Positions 20,091 to 31,500 of a DNA stretch of 64,000 nucleotides are shown here, piece after piece (position 1 is the stretch's first letter; the number at the start of each line of letters is the position of its first letter). The stretch comes from Serripes groenlandicus (Eukaryota > Mollusca > Bivalvia > Cardiida > Cardiidae). A program made the translations under genes and the position numbers. Below the pieces are notes generated by a model. The model ran no database searches. It was not told the DNA's origin and saw only the letters and a list, made by a program, of their open reading frames with translations. Location of the stretch: positions 112,275,205 to 112,339,204 of the forward strand of contig JASEVX010000003.1 of assembly GCA_031761405.1 (NCBI GenBank), read 5' to 3'.

Positions 20091-21320
20091 AGCTCAAGGT
20101 GAGTTATTGTGATCGCCTTTTGTTCGTCACCCGTCGTCCGTCAACTTCTTCTCCTCAGTAACTAGTGGGTCAATTGGGATGAAACTTCACAGAAAGCATC
20201 CTCTCAATGACCACACCGGATTTCCTTCAAATTTTTGGGATCCATGCAGAATTCTGGTTTCCATGGCAACAAAATGAAAAAAACTTCAAAATTCTTCATC
20301 TCCCAAACTGGTTGGCAGATTTTTAAATAATTTTGTAGAATTGTTCCTTCGGTGACCCTCTATCAGATTCCTTCAAGCCATCTTGAATGGTCGAAAAACA
20401 TGGCCGCCAGGCTGGGCGGGGCTATTTTGCCTTATATGGCTATAGTGAAAACTTAAAAAATCTTCTCCTCCGAAAGTGTCAGGCCGATTTTCAAATAATT
20501 TTGTAGAAATGTTCCTTAGATGACCCTCTATCAGATTCCATCAAGCCATGTTGATTTGTCAAAAACATGGCCGCCAGGGGGGGGCGAGGCTATTTTATCT
20601 TATATGGCTATAGTGAAAACTTAAAAAATCTTCTTCTCCGAAAGTGTCAGGCCGATTTTCAAATTATTTTGTAGAAATGTTCCTTGGATGACCCTCTATC
20701 AGATTCCTTCAAGCCATGTTGATTGGTCGAAAAACATGGCCACCAGTGGGGCAGGGCTATTTTGGCTTATATGTCTATAGTGAAAACTTAAAAAATCTTC
20801 TTCTCCCAAACTGGTTGGCAGATTTTCAAATAATTTTGTAGAAATGTTCCTTGGATGACCCTCTATCAGATTCCTTCAAGCCAAGTTGATTGATCGAAAA
20901 ACATGGCCGCCAGGGGGGCGGGGCTATTTTGCCTTATATGGCTATAGTGAAAAATTAAAAAATCTTCTTTCTGAAAGAGTCAGGCCGATTTTCAAATAAT
21001 TTTGTAGAAATGTTCCTTAGGGGCCCACTTTCAGATTCCTTCAAGCCATGTTGATTGGTCAAAAAACATGGCCGCCACTGGGCAGGGCTATTTTGCATTA
21101 TATGGCTATAGTGAAAACTTAAAAAATCTTCTCCTCCAAAAGTGTCAGGCCGATTTTCAAATAATTTTGTAGAAATGTTCCTAGGGTGACCCTCTATCAG
21201 ATTCCTTTAAGCCAAGTTGATTGGTCAGAAACTATGGCCGCCAGGGGGCGGGGCTTATATAGCTAAAGTGAAAAAAAAAAATCAGGTGAGCGATTCCAGG
21301 GCCATCATGGCCATCTTGTT
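20091..21320. mobile_element. Long element with ~170-bp tandem core (family K)
   Basis: Begins TTTTTAGCTCAAGGTGAGTT and ends GGTGAGCGATTCCAGGGCC followed by ATCATGGCCATCTTGTT. The core is five to six copies of a ~170-bp unit (AATCTTCTTCTCCGAAAGTG, AATTTTGTAGAAATGTTCC, GACCCTCTATCAGATTCC, AACATGGCCGCCAG). Related ends occur at 27545 and 39337. It appears inserted in a family P copy, whose right end resurfaces at 21336. Class inferred as a Helitron-like MINE; no terminal repeats visible. Confidence 0.6.
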
Positions 21321-21335
21321 ATAAATATTATGATA

Positions 21336-21396
21336 ATTTAGGCTGCATGTTTTCATGTCATCTATTGTTGATTTGTTGTAAGAGGGAAAGGGTTAA
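21336..21396. mobile_element. Family P MITE, right end separated by family K insertion
   Basis: GCATGTTTTCATGTCATCTA and AGAGGGAAAGGGTTAA form a right terminus. Its left part is probably the stretch at 19848-19940 and 20040-20090 (GAGCAATTTCTC, TTGCCACCATTTTT, CTTGCTTCAATAATTAAAC), displaced by family H and K material. Confidence 0.55.
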
Positions 21397-21554
21397 ATAA
21401 AAGTACAATTATATATAATTAATGAAAACATTGTAGCAAAACGAAAAATGCTGGTCAAGAGCAATATTTCATTTATATACTCTGTATCATCATTCTGCTT
21501 TGTTGGTAAATGGACATTTTGTATATGAGTGACTCCCTCTATGAAAAACTAACC

Positions 21555-21744
21555 TGAGTTATTTTGTGACCAGTGAAGATCCAGATCAGCCAGCACATTC
21601 TGATCTGGCTCTATACTGTTCCCCAGTTAGTTAAACAAGGCTTCAGGAATCTTCTGTTAAAGCAGTATCCATTTGGATGCTTAGCATGAGTACCCAGGCA
21701 GGTATTTTTCCAGATGTGTAATAATTACGTAAAGATTGGTTTTC
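21555..21744. mobile_element. Family C MITE, internal/right part
   Basis: AGATCCAGATCAGCCAGCAC, GTTCCCCAGTTAGTTAAAC and CCCAGGCAGGTATTTTTCC match the order of blocks at 63060-63180. Confidence 0.45.
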
Positions 21745-21988
21745 ATATGAGCCGTTCCACGAGAATACCAACATTGTCGACTCCGCGTAAAGTAGATCAT
21801 CCTAAGCATGCCGGGCAGACTAACCAGGACAGATACTTTTCCCATCCTATGGATTTTCTGTTTCAGGAATCATTACTTTATACCTCTATCCCCCGAGACA
21901 GAATGTGTCAGCTCGGATTAGGCTGTGCGGACTGTGCATTACGTTACACAGAGTCCATAATGTTGGTTTTCTCCTTCAACGTCTAATA
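21745..21988. mobile_element. GAGCCGTTCC foldback MITE (family S), right end diverged
   Basis: Left end CATATGAGCCGTTCCACGAG; internal GGATTTTCTGTTTCAGGAATC and GAATGTGTCAGC. The right inverted repeat is reduced to ACAGAGTCCATAATGTTGG...TCTCC. Interior symmetry makes the strand ambiguous. Confidence 0.7.
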
Positions 21989-22240
21989 TGATAAATAGTT
22001 TGCTATCATGCAGCCATTATCTTGCTTCAGAGTAACAACTCTTAAAGTTGTCAGTAGTACTAGTTATGTGATTATTGTTTTTGCATTTTTGAATGGTTTA
22101 AACTAATTTAGCATATTCATTCAATGTGTTTATCAGCTCGCTATAAAGTCAGGATATTTTTACATTACAGGGTAATCAGTTAATGTGTCTATCCTCTCAC
22201 AATAAGGTCTGGATACTTCTATGGTGGCATATAAAAGCCA

Positions 22241-22896
22241 CCACTTAACAGATATTTTCATGAAAACTTTCGTGAAAATAATGGAGGATTTCATGGTGTT
22301 TTTTTATCAAATATAGATGTATAAATTTTAATTTATTATGAAGACCAGATAAATGTCCTAACGTGAAAGATTTTCTGTCAGTGCTCTAAACTGACATCAC
22401 TTAATAACTGGATACAAGCAAGTTTACACGATTATTCTTTGTTACATGAAAAAGTTGAACCCTAGTTATTTACTTTTTAATAGAGGCTTGGATTGTTTTA
22501 GTATTTTTTTTAACTCTGTCGCCTTCAGCATTGGGTACCTTGGGTTCACGTTCATTGGGAAGTCGCACATTGGCAATATGCATGCATTGTCGATTGAGGG
22601 TCGGTTTGTATACCTTATATGGTCTATTTTTAAATAACATGTATCATGAACAGTTGCAGTTATAGTGACCTTTATAAATGATCAAAGAGTTTTAGGATAT
22701 TTTGAAAAAAATCATGAAGACAAGAAAAGTTCATTGTGAAAATTGTCAATTATCCAGGAATTAAGTGCTCAGAATTTTTTTTGCTTTACGTTATTTAGCT
22801 GGATTTCATATTAACCTAATCATGATACTTTATAAGTAACGTGAAATCCTTCATTGCTTGCGCAAAAATGTTCATGAAAATTATCTGTTAAGTGGT
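22241..22896. mobile_element. DNA element with ~55-bp inverted ends in MyD88 intron 4
   Basis: Left end CCACTTAACAGATATTTTCA continuing to GGATTTCATG; right end TGAAATCCTTCATTG...CATGAAAATTATCTG TTAAGTGG is its imperfect reverse complement. The 656-bp unit has an AT-rich interior and no transposase. No certain target duplication. It ends 79 bp before the exon 5 acceptor. Confidence 0.6.
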
Positions 22897-22934
22897 ATCA
22901 GTTATATGCAAACATATATTTCAATGTTTTCTGA

Positions 22935-23072
<138 letters not shown>

Positions 23073-23123
23073 TGAAGTCCGGGTTATTTTTTCAATTTAC
23101 TCAAATTCACCTGCTATGTCAAA

Positions 23124-23285
23124 TTTAGACACTTTCCCACCTGCAGACGAATTTTGACGCAATAGCAGCACACTACTTTTGTAAACATTGTGGTCAAAGG
23201 TGAAATTGCTACAATTAAGCTATTTTTTATGGAGATTTGTCAGGTTTTCTGTCACACAGATTTGTTGTATGTGGAAAAGGATTAA
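23124..23285. mobile_element. Family P MITE, diverged
   Basis: TTTAGACACTTTCCCACCTG to GTGGAAAAGGATTAA; the central hairpin is largely deleted. Confidence 0.6.
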
Positions 23286-23489
23286 GACACTTCCAATTTC
23301 AAGAAATGAATAAAAATCTACTTTTAATTAGCCTTATTCGAGGAAAACCAGACTTTTTAGCATATGTGAGCACATGCATGGGAAAGATACACATAGGTAT
23401 TTATGAACATTGCAGCTTGTACATCTGCTGCGTCTTTAAAAATTATACAAGTTCAATGAATTTTCTAACAATCTTTTGTTAGTAATTTT

Positions 23490-23590
23490 TGAACAGTGTA
23501 TATCTTGATCAGATGGTGTTGATATCACAGGCAGGGGCAGATCTTGATCTGCACTGTTCATAAAACCCTTTTCCAATGGAGGTGCTCAGT
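23490..23590. mobile_element. Family C-related fragment
   Basis: AACAGTGTATATCTTGATCAG and GCAGATCTTGATCTGCACTG form an internal inverted repeat similar to the interior of family C copies. Confidence 0.3.
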
Positions 23591-23604
23591 TATGGCAAAT
23601 TCAG

Positions 23605-23783
23605 TTAACCCTTTCCCTCATGCGACAAATCTGAAGCAGACGACTTTGAACATATTTTGTCAAAAAAATAGAAAAACTCTATAATTGAATGGATAACCTA
23701 TGACTAAAAGTGGGAAACATTGTGGCAAAAGGACAAATTGCTCCTTTTGAGCAATTTATTTTTTTGTCACTATGTTTTCAGAT
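23605..23783. mobile_element. Family P MITE, right end truncated
   Basis: TTAACCCTTTCCCTCATGCG through the hairpin GCTCCTTTTGAGC to TCACTATGTTTTCAG, where it is cut. Confidence 0.75.
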
Positions 23784-23795
23784 CCAGTTATAATG

Positions 23796-24007
23796 ATATC
23801 TCTGCAGCCCTTAACACCAAGGACGGAATCCACCACAACCATTTATTAACCCATTCCCACATACAAAATATCTTCCGCGGATGACTTTGAAAACATTTTG
23901 TATATCTCTGCAGCCCTTAACACCAAGGACGGAATCCACCACAACCATTTATTAACCCATTCCCACATACAAAATATCTTCCGCGGATGACTTTGAAAAC
24001 ATTTTGT
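23796..24007. repeat. 106-bp tandem duplication including a family P left arm
   Basis: ATATCTCTGCAGCCCTTAAC... starts at 23796 and again at 23902, essentially identical through CTTTGAAAACATTTTGT. The duplicated block contains 50 bp of flank and the left terminus of the MITE below, so it arose after that insertion. Confidence 0.88.
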
Positions 24008-24160
24008 TACAAACGTGAAAAATTGCCATAAATGAGAGTTTAATTACAAAATAGAGTTGAAAACAGTATGGAAAAAGGAAAAAATTTATCATTTTGAGCA
24101 ATTTCTCCTTTTGAAACATGTTTTCAAAAGTCGTCTGCTGCAGGGAAAAGGAAGGTTTAA
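23846..24160. mobile_element. Family P MITE with duplicated left arm
   Basis: TTAACCCATTCCCACATAC appears at 23846 and 23952 owing to the 106-bp duplication; right end GTCGTCTGCTGCAGGGAAAAG...TTTAA at 24160 lacks the usual terminal block. Confidence 0.7.
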
Positions 24161-24171
24161 GTGGATTTTTT

Positions 24172-24255
24172 GGTAAGACCCAACCGGGGATTAAACCCTT
24201 GTCTCCCACTAACAAGGTGGAAGCTCTTACGACTACAACACTGAGACGGTCTTAT
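24172..24255 (-). mobile_element. tRNA-like SINE head fragment
   Basis: On the minus strand, GTTGTAGTCGTAAGAGC (A-box-like) and GGGTTTAATCCCCGGTTGG (B-box-like) are present without a SINE body. Confidence 0.4.
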
Positions 24256-24309
24256 ACCTTAGTAAGATCTTCCATTGTGTTTATCTCCTAAGCTATATTT
24301 GATATGACT

Positions 24310-24539
24310 TTAACCCTTTCCCTCATACGACAATTCTGTAGCAGACAACTTTGAACGTATTTTGTCAAAACATAGAAAATCTCCATAATTGAATGGATAA
24401 CCTATGACAAAAAGTGGAAAATATTGTGGCAAAAGGAGAAATTGCACGTTTTGAAAAATTTCTTCTTTTGTCACTATGTTTTCAAATAGATGTCTGCTGC
24501 AGAGGCATCAGAAACCGTCTATATGAGGGAAAGGGTTAA
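24310..24539. mobile_element. Family P MITE, complete
   Basis: TTAACCCTTTCCCTCATACG to ATGAGGGAAAGGGTTAA. The hairpin centre is broken (GCACGTTTTGAAAAATT). Confidence 0.86.
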
Positions 24540-25125
24540 ACAAAGAATACCAATGGACTGACTAATCAATTACATTGTGTGGTCGTAAGTTTTCATTGCT
24601 GCTCTCCCTTTAATCTTGCTGATGATTTACTCAAGTCTTTTGACAAGAGTTGTTGTTCTTTCAAATATAGATTTGAAATGTATTTATAGGAAGGAAGTTA
24701 TTTTAGAAGAATGATGGGTTTCATCACTGGTAAGAGAAAGCTAAAAGTAATGAAAATTTGTTTTTTTGCCCAAAGGCATCTCTGAAATATGTCATATTGT
24801 GCAATGGTTTACAAAGTGTCATTTCACTACTGTGTATTGTAATTATTCCATGCTGAAAGTGGTTGGATATTATTTTGGCACTGGCTGTCTATATAGAGTC
24901 ATTTGTAAAGCAAAGTTGGAGGAATTTGATTAAAACTTAATATAACTATCTATTAACCACTATAAGACTGCAAGCTTCACTCAGATTACCCAAATGCTGC
25001 CTGTATTCGACTTCAGGACTTAAATTAATACCATGACTGTTTTATAGTGGTGAATACTAATTATTGATTGAGTATATTAGGATCAATGGAATATCCACTG
25101 TAAGAATACCTGTTGTATGATAAGA
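24540..25125. other. Intronic stretch, nothing recognised
   Basis: Part of MyD88 intron 5. AT-rich, with no exon-like frame, no known repeat and no obvious symmetry. Confidence 0.4.
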
Positions 25126-26406
25126 TGGGTTCACAGGAAGTTCTTATTGTATTATTAGAAAGGGAGCACAGGGAGTTATCATTGTATTATTAGATAGGGG
25201 AGCACAATGAGTTCTCATTGTATTATTAGATAGGGGAGCACAATGAGTTCTCATTGTATTATTAGATGGGGAGTACAGGGAGTTCCTATTATATTGTTAG
25301 ATGGGGACCACAGGGAGTTCATGTTGTATTATTCGATTGGAATGCATGGAGCTCTGATTGTATTATTAGATGGGTGAAGAAACAGGGAGTTATCATTGTT
25401 TAATTGGATAAAGAGCACAGTGATTTCTCATTGTTTTATTAGATGGAGAGCACATGGATTTCTCATTGTTTTATTAGATGAGGGAGCACAGGGAGTTCCC
25501 ATTGTATTATTGGATGGGGGAAACACATTGAGTTCTCAATAATAATACATAAATGACAATTACTTATTAGATGGGGAGCACAGGGAGTTCCTGTTATATT
25601 TTTAGATGGGGGATCACAGGGAGTTCCTGTTGTATTATTTGATTGGAACACAGGGAGTTCTCATTATATTATTAGATGGGGGACCTTCAGTGAGTTCCTG
25701 TCGTTTTATTAGATTGGCACACAGGGAGTTCTCATTGTATTATTAGATGGGGAGCACAGGGGGTTCTCATTGTTTTATTAGATGGGGAGCACAGGGAGTT
25801 CTCATTGTATTATTAGATTGGCACACAGGGAGTTCTCATTGTTTTATTAGATTGGCACACAGGGAGTTCTCATTGTTTTATTAGATTGGCACACAGGGAG
25901 TTCTCATTGTATTATTAGATGGGGAGCACAGGGAGTTCTCATTATATTAAAAGATTGTGGACCACAGAGAGTTCTCATTGTATTATTAGATGGGGAGCAC
26001 AGGGAGTTCTCATTATATTAAAAGATTGTAGACCACAGGGAGTTCTCATTGTATTATTAGATGGGGGAGCACAGGGAGTTTCCATTATATTAATAACTGG
26101 TGGACCACAGGGAGTTCCCATTATATAATTAGATTGAAACATAGGGTGTTCTCTTTGTATTATTATATTGGGGCACATGGAGTTCTCATTGTTTTATTGA
26201 ATGGGGGGCACAGGAAGTTCTCATTGTATTATTACATTGGGGCACAGGGATTTTTCATTGTTTTATAAGATCGGAGAACAAGGAGTTCCCATTGTATTAT
26301 TACATGGGGGCACAGGGAGTTCTCTTGTATTATTGGAAGGGGCACATGGAGTTCTCTTTGTATTATTAGATGATAATGCAAAGAGAGTTCTCATTGTATT
26401 ATTAGG
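25126..26406. repeat. 34/35-bp minisatellite (family G), first block
   Basis: About 36 units on TTCTCATTGTATTATTAGAT followed by GGGGAGCACAGGGAG. Units vary by substitution and by 1-6 bp in the G-rich part. It lies in MyD88 intron 5 and belongs to the same sequence family as the blocks at 27546-29640, 32330-32850 and 34283-35900. Confidence 0.9.
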
Positions 26407-27545
26407 CGAGGTAAGTACAAATTGAAGGGTAATCTTGTTAACACTCTCGAGGCCACATTTTCAACTTGAGCATGTTGACATTTTATCATAATGTTTGTCT
26501 TGATGATAGGAAGGCCAAGTTCGAACATGGGTCATGTTGGATGAAAAAGTAGGTGACTAGGTCAAATTGAAGGAACATCTTGTTAACACCCTAGAGGCCG
26601 CAATTTTTATTTAAGCTGTTTGAAATTTTGTCAGAATGTTTAACTTAAAACTATCTAGGTTGAATATGGGTCATATTGGGTCAAAATCTAGGTCACGAGG
26701 CCAAATTGAAGGAAAATCTTGCAAACTCTGTAGAAACCGCTTTTTTGGCTACAGCAGCTTGAAATTTGGTCAAAATGTTTATCTAAATGATATCTAGGCC
26801 AAGTACGATTAGGGTCATGCCGGGTTAAAACCCAGGTCACTAGGCCAAATTGAAGGGAAATCTTGTTAACACTCTGGATACTGCATTTTTAACTTGAGCA
26901 TGATGAAACTTTATCAGAATGTTTGTCTTGATGATATGTAAGTCAAGTTCAAACATGGGTCATGTTGGGTCAGAAACTAGGTCACTAGGCCAAATTGAAG
27001 GAAAATCTTGTTAGCTCTGTAGAAGATGCATTTTTTGCTACAACAGCTTGACATTTGATGAGAATGTTTATCTAAATGATATCTAAGGGAAGTTCGAATA
27101 TGGGTTAGTAGGGTCAAAAACTAGTTCACTAGGCTAAATTGAAGGAAAATCTTGTTAACACTTTGGATGAAGCATTTTTTGCTTCAGCAGCTTGAAATTA
27201 TTTTGTCAGAATGTCTTTCTGAATTATATCTAGGTCAAGTTTGAATATGGGTCATATTGGGTAAGAAACTAGGTCAATAAAGGAAAATCTTGTTCAAACT
27301 CTGGAGGTCGCATTTTTACCATGAGCAAGTTTAAACTTTGTCAGAATGTTGTCTTGATGATATCTAGTCCATGTTGGAATATGGGTCATATCAGGGAAAA
27401 AAATATAGATCACTAGGCCAAATGAAGGAAAATCTTGTTAACACTGTGGAGGTTGCATTCAGAATAATTGTCTTGATGTGTTTTGCATTGCAGTACATTG
27501 TATAATTAAGGTGAGCGAACTAGGGCCATCATGGGCCTCTTGTTA
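26407..27545. mobile_element. Family K element inserted into the minisatellite
   Basis: The core is about seven ~145-bp units (GGTCACTAGGCCAAATTGAAG, AATCTTGTTAACACTCTGGA, TATCTAGGTCAAGTTCGAAT). It ends GGTGAGCGAACTAGGGCC then ATCATGGGCCTCTTGTT, like 21320. Minisatellite units resume immediately on both sides, so it is an insertion into the array. Confidence 0.65.
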
Positions 27546-27870
27546 CAATAGGGAGCACAGGGACTTCTCATTGTATTATAAGATTGGCACACAGGGAGTT
27601 CTTATTGTATTATTAGATTCGGACACAGGGAGTTCTCATTGTATTATTAGATGGGGGCACATGGATCGAGTTCTCATTGTATTATAAAATTGTGGCACAG
27701 TGAGTTCTCATTGTATTATAAAATTGTGGCACAGTGAGTTCTCATTGTATTATAAAATTGTGGCACAGTGAGTTCTCATTGTATTTCTGGCACAGTGAGT
27801 TCTCATTGTATTTCTGGCACAGGGTGTTCCTTTTGTATTATTAGAGGGGAGCACAGGGCGTTCTTATTTT
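27546..27870. repeat. Family G minisatellite, second block
   Basis: Continues the GTTCTCATTGTATTATTAGA units after the family K insertion, with a local run of three identical 38-bp variants (GTGGCACAGTGAGTTCTCAT). Confidence 0.85.
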
Positions 27871-27871
27871 A

Positions 27872-28125
27872 TTATTATACCCCCTTCAAAGAAGGGGGGT
27901 ATATAGGAGTCACTGTGTCGGGCAGTCTGTCTGTCTGTCTGTCTGTCTGTCGGTCGGTCGGAAGCCATATTTTGTCCGGCCTATTTCTTGCAAACCACTT
28001 GGTGGAATTCAATAAAATTTTACATGAAGCTTCTATACCAAGAGGAGATGTGCATATCCTAAAGGGGTTACAAGTGCATGTTATTTCACAGAGTTATGGC
28101 CCTTTTACTTATTAAGTTATGGTGT
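27872..28125. mobile_element. ACCCCCTTC-hairpin interspersed repeat inside the minisatellite
   Basis: Starts TATACCCCCTTCAAAGAAGG with a 9-bp stem hairpin, then GGGGTATATAGGAGTCACTG and a (CTGT)n run at 27930-27955. It ends near TATGGTGTAGGTCAAGG. I recognise the start as a widespread bivalve repeat type; its class is unknown to me. The minisatellite resumes after about 28190. Confidence 0.55.
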
Positions 28126-28189
28126 AGGTCAAGGTGCTGTTTAGGGAGTATTTATCATCTTCAGTGATAGTTCTAGTTAGATTTGTGCA

Positions 28190-29640
28190 CAGGATATTCT
28201 CTTTGTATTATAAAATGAGAATACATAAGTTCATTATTGTATTATTAGGCGAGAGGGGTACACGGAGGTCCCTTTGTATTTTTAGAATTGGGGAGCACAG
28301 GGAATTCTGTAAGATATGAGCATAGGGAGTTCTCATTGTATTATTAGATTGGAGCACATGGAGATCTTATTGTTTAATTAGATGAGGGGAGCACAGGGAG
28401 TTCACATCGTATTTTTAGATGGGCACACATGGAATTTACAGTTTACGATCAGATTTGGGTACAGGGTAAACCTATGGTACCATTATTATGGTATAATCAG
28501 ATTGGGACACAAGGAAGTATAATAGTCTCATAAAATTAGGACACACGGAATTATCATAGTATAATCGGATAGGGATACAAGGAAGTATCAAAGTATAATT
28601 AGATGGGGACACAAGGAAGTATCATAGTATAATTAGATGTGGACACACTGAGTTATCATAGTATACTTATATAAGAAGGGAAAGCCAGGAATTCCCATGG
28701 CATAATTAGATGGAGTAAGACATTTAATACCCTTGGTATTAGAAGATGGAGGACAACATGGAAAAGCCATGATACATAAGAATTGGAACACAAGGAATAC
28801 CCATTGTAAAATTAGATGGAAGAACATCAGGAATTCCCATGGTATACTTGATTTGGGACACAAGGAATTCCCAAAGTATGATAAGATGGGGACACATGGA
28901 ATTCCTGTTGTAAGATTCAATGGAAGAATACAGGGAATACTCATGGTATTATGAAATGGAAGAAAAAATGGAAAACCCATGGTATAATTAAATGGGGACA
29001 CAGGGAATACTCATGTTATAATTAAATGGGGACACAGGGAATACTCATGGTATTATGAAATGGGGACACAGGGAATACTCATGGTATAATTAAATGGGGA
29101 CACAGGGAATATCCATGGTATAATTAAATGGGGACACAGGGAATACTCCTGGTATAATTAAATGGGGACACAGGGAATACTCATGGTATTTATGAAATGG
29201 GGACACAGGGAATACTCATGGTATAATTAAATGGGGACACAGGGAATACTCATGGTATTATGAAATGGAAGAATACATGGAATACCCATGGTATAATTAA
29301 ATGGGGACACAGGGAATACCGCTGGAAAGATTGAATTCTGGCAAAGGGAATAGCTATTATATTATAAGATGGGGCCAAAGGGAATACCTATAGTATATTT
29401 ATATGGGGACAAGGGAATGCCTATCTATAGTATATTTAACGGGGAAAGCAGGGTATATCTTTGGTTTATTTAGATGGGAATACAGGGTATATATTTGGTA
29501 TATTCAGATGGGGACACAGGGAATTTCTATGATAAAATTAGATGATGGCATGGGGAATATCTTTGGTATATTTAGATGCAAGAACATTGGAAATACCAAT
29601 GGTATAATTAGATAAATATAAGAAATTCCCATATCATAAT
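28190..29640. repeat. Family G minisatellite, third block (34-bp subtype)
   Basis: The unit drifts from the CTCATTGTATTATTAGAT form to GGTATAATTAAATGGGGACA followed by CAGGGAATACTCAT (exactly 34 bp). The most homogeneous part is 28985-29310, with about nine units. The array ends about 85 bp before exon 6A. Confidence 0.9.
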
Positions 29641-29723
29641 AAGATAATGAGCAGACAGGAACAAATTAATAGAATTTACAATAAGTTTTCCCACAGCATG
29701 GTTTATATTATCTTTTGTCTTAG

Positions 29724-30235
29724 GTGCAAGAACCAGGAAGCTTGTCCCTATCATTTATGAAAGATGCACAGTACCGGAAATATTACATCCTTTGACTTGC
29801 TGTGATTACACAAGACTAAATGTGCGAGAATGGTTCTGGAGGCGCCTTGTCTGCTCGCTTAAGTCTAACATTGACCTTGGGCCACAAATGACAATATATG
29901 ATGACCCTAACCAATTAGATAAGCTAAATTTTGACACATCAATGGAAGTGAGCTGGTCGGACAGCTCAACAGCTTCATCAAATTCTTCTTCGTTGTCATT
30001 GATGAATTCTGACCAATCAACTTCGTCAATAATTCTAACTCTTCTATGTCATACACAAGTTCAGACAGCAGTTTTTTCGTCGTCTGTTTCCAGTCATTCA
30101 TCAGCAAGTGAGACATCTTCAAATCCGGATTATGAAAGAATTGGAAACTTGTCAACATCGAAAACTTCAAGATTCAGAAACTTTTTTCGCTCACAGAAGA
30201 AGCGTCCAGTGCCTCCGATTCCTGATCAAAGTTGA
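29724..30235 (+). CDS. MYD88: MyD88 alternative last exon 6A: end of TIR plus C-terminal tail
   Basis: Acceptor TCTTTTGTCTTAG^GTGCAA, phase 1, stop TGA at 30233-30235. It completes TIR with GARTRKLVPIIYERC, TCCDYT and box 3 REWFWRRLVCSLKS (FW at residues 299-300 of a 431-residue protein). The last ~125 residues form a tail not found in vertebrate MyD88: acidic/Ser-rich, then ETSSNPDYERIGN (NPxY at 395-398) and a basic Pro-rich end KKRPVPPIPDQS. Compared with exon 6B, a stretch of about 17 residues (30027-30077) is read in a shifted frame between a 1-bp loss and a 1-bp gain, making it hydrophobic (IILTLLCHTQ) rather than Ser/Asn-rich. Confidence 0.9.
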
Positions 30236-30341
30236 ACACAACACATAGATACAAATTTATACATGTAGGATTGAAGTATAACTACAGAATTATCTTTGTA
30301 ACAATTTTTGCATCGAATGTTTTGCACGAGTCTTTTGTGCC

Positions 30342-30347
30342 ATTAAA
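30342..30347 (+). promoter_or_regulatory. Candidate poly(A) signal (ATTAAA) for exon 6A
   Basis: ATTAAA 107 bp after the stop codon. A canonical AATAAA follows at 30845-30850, beyond the tandem repeat, so two 3'UTR lengths are possible. Confidence 0.4.
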
Positions 30348-30371
30348 TAACCAGGTGCCATAACTCGGACT

Positions 30372-30836
30372 TGCAATTTAAACATCAGTGTCATTTTCCA
30401 TCTTTCAGCATGGTGCCCCCTCAATTTAGTAATCAGTGCAATTTCCATCTTTCAGCATGATGCCCCTCAATTTAGTAATCAATGTCATTTTCTATCTTTA
30501 AGCATGATGCCCCGCAATTTAGTAGTCAGTGTCATTTTCCGTCTTTCAGCATGGTGCCCCACAATTTAGTAATCAGTGCCATTTTCCATCTTTAAGCATG
30601 GTGCCCCACAATTTAGTAATCTATGTAATTTTCCATCTTTCAGCATGGTGCCCCGCAATTTAGTAATCTATGTAATTTTCTATCTTTCGGCATGGTGCCC
30701 CTCAATTTATTAATCAGTGCCAGTTTCTGTCTTTCAGCATGGTGCCCATCAATTTAGTAATCAGTGCCATTTTCCATCTTTCAGCATGGGGCCTACAATT
30801 TAGTAATCAGTGCCATTTTCCGTTGGTGCAGCATAT
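30372..30836. repeat. ~47-bp tandem repeat downstream of exon 6A
   Basis: About nine to ten units of AATTTAGTAATCAGTGCCAT then TTTCCATCTTTCAGCATGGTGCCCC. If the AATAAA at 30845 is used, the array would be transcribed in the 3'UTR of the 6A isoform. Each unit contains CTTTCAG, an acceptor-like motif. Confidence 0.88.
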
Positions 30837-30844
30837 TGCTCCTC

Positions 30845-30850
30845 AATAAA
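30845..30850 (+). promoter_or_regulatory. Candidate distal poly(A) signal (AATAAA) for exon 6A
   Basis: First canonical hexamer after the exon 6A stop, 610 bp downstream. Local A-rich sequence makes chance possible. Confidence 0.35.
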
Positions 30851-31011
30851 AAAAATATTCTTTCAAATTGGTTTTTTAATAGCTAATATCCCCCAATCCC
30901 AGCATAGTCACAACCTTCAAAGATTATTTTAGGAGCTAGCATTACTGAGGTGATCCAAGCAAACGTTTTAAAGATCCCCCTTTCGGTAGGGGATATCAAT
31001 TCACCAACAAA

Positions 31012-31045
31012 TGAGCGGTGCTCCATGAGAACCACCTTGCATCTT
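31012..31045. mobile_element. Family C MITE left terminus
   Basis: AATGAGCGGTGCTCCATGAG is the clearest left end of this family. The remainder is not recognisable. Confidence 0.4.
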
Positions 31046-31309
31046 ATTTATCACATATTATAAAACATGCTAAAGGATCCAAGTTGATATTGTTTTTCGG
31101 AAGTTTCTCCAAACGTTTTATAATTTATTGGCGAACAGTTCAGATGCCAAGGTTAATCAGCATCTACACTGGTTCCAAATGCCCTAATGTTTATTTTTGC
31201 CGAGCATTTCTCACATTTGCTTATTTTGGTCATATAAATTGCTCATTATTTAGCTTAACACCGTATCCATGGTTTAATGGTTTGTGTGTCCTATTTGGAA
31301 GCGGGTTTT

Positions 31310-31500
31310 GATGCCAGGTCTAGACATACCAAAGACTTGGTACTTCGGTGCTTAAATGGTTAGTGTGTCCGCTTTAGGAGCAGGTTTCTATGCCAGGTTG
31401 AGACAGACCAAAGACTTGATACCTTGGTGGTTAAATGGTTAGAGTGTCCACTTTGGGAGTGGGTTTCTCTGCCTGGTTGAGACATACCAAATACTTTAAA
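31310..31500 (+). repeat. Tandem SINE-2 head fragments
   Basis: Two to three ~80-bp copies of TACCAAAGACTTGGTAC, TAAATGGTTAGTGTGTCCGC and GAGCAGGTTTCTATGCC. The order matches the tRNA-like head of SINE-2 (minus strand at 53205-53290), here on the plus strand and badly decayed. Confidence 0.5.

Noticed and set aside
25919..26425. Short frames in the family G minisatellite, both strands
   Set aside because: Low-complexity translations of 34/35-bp units.
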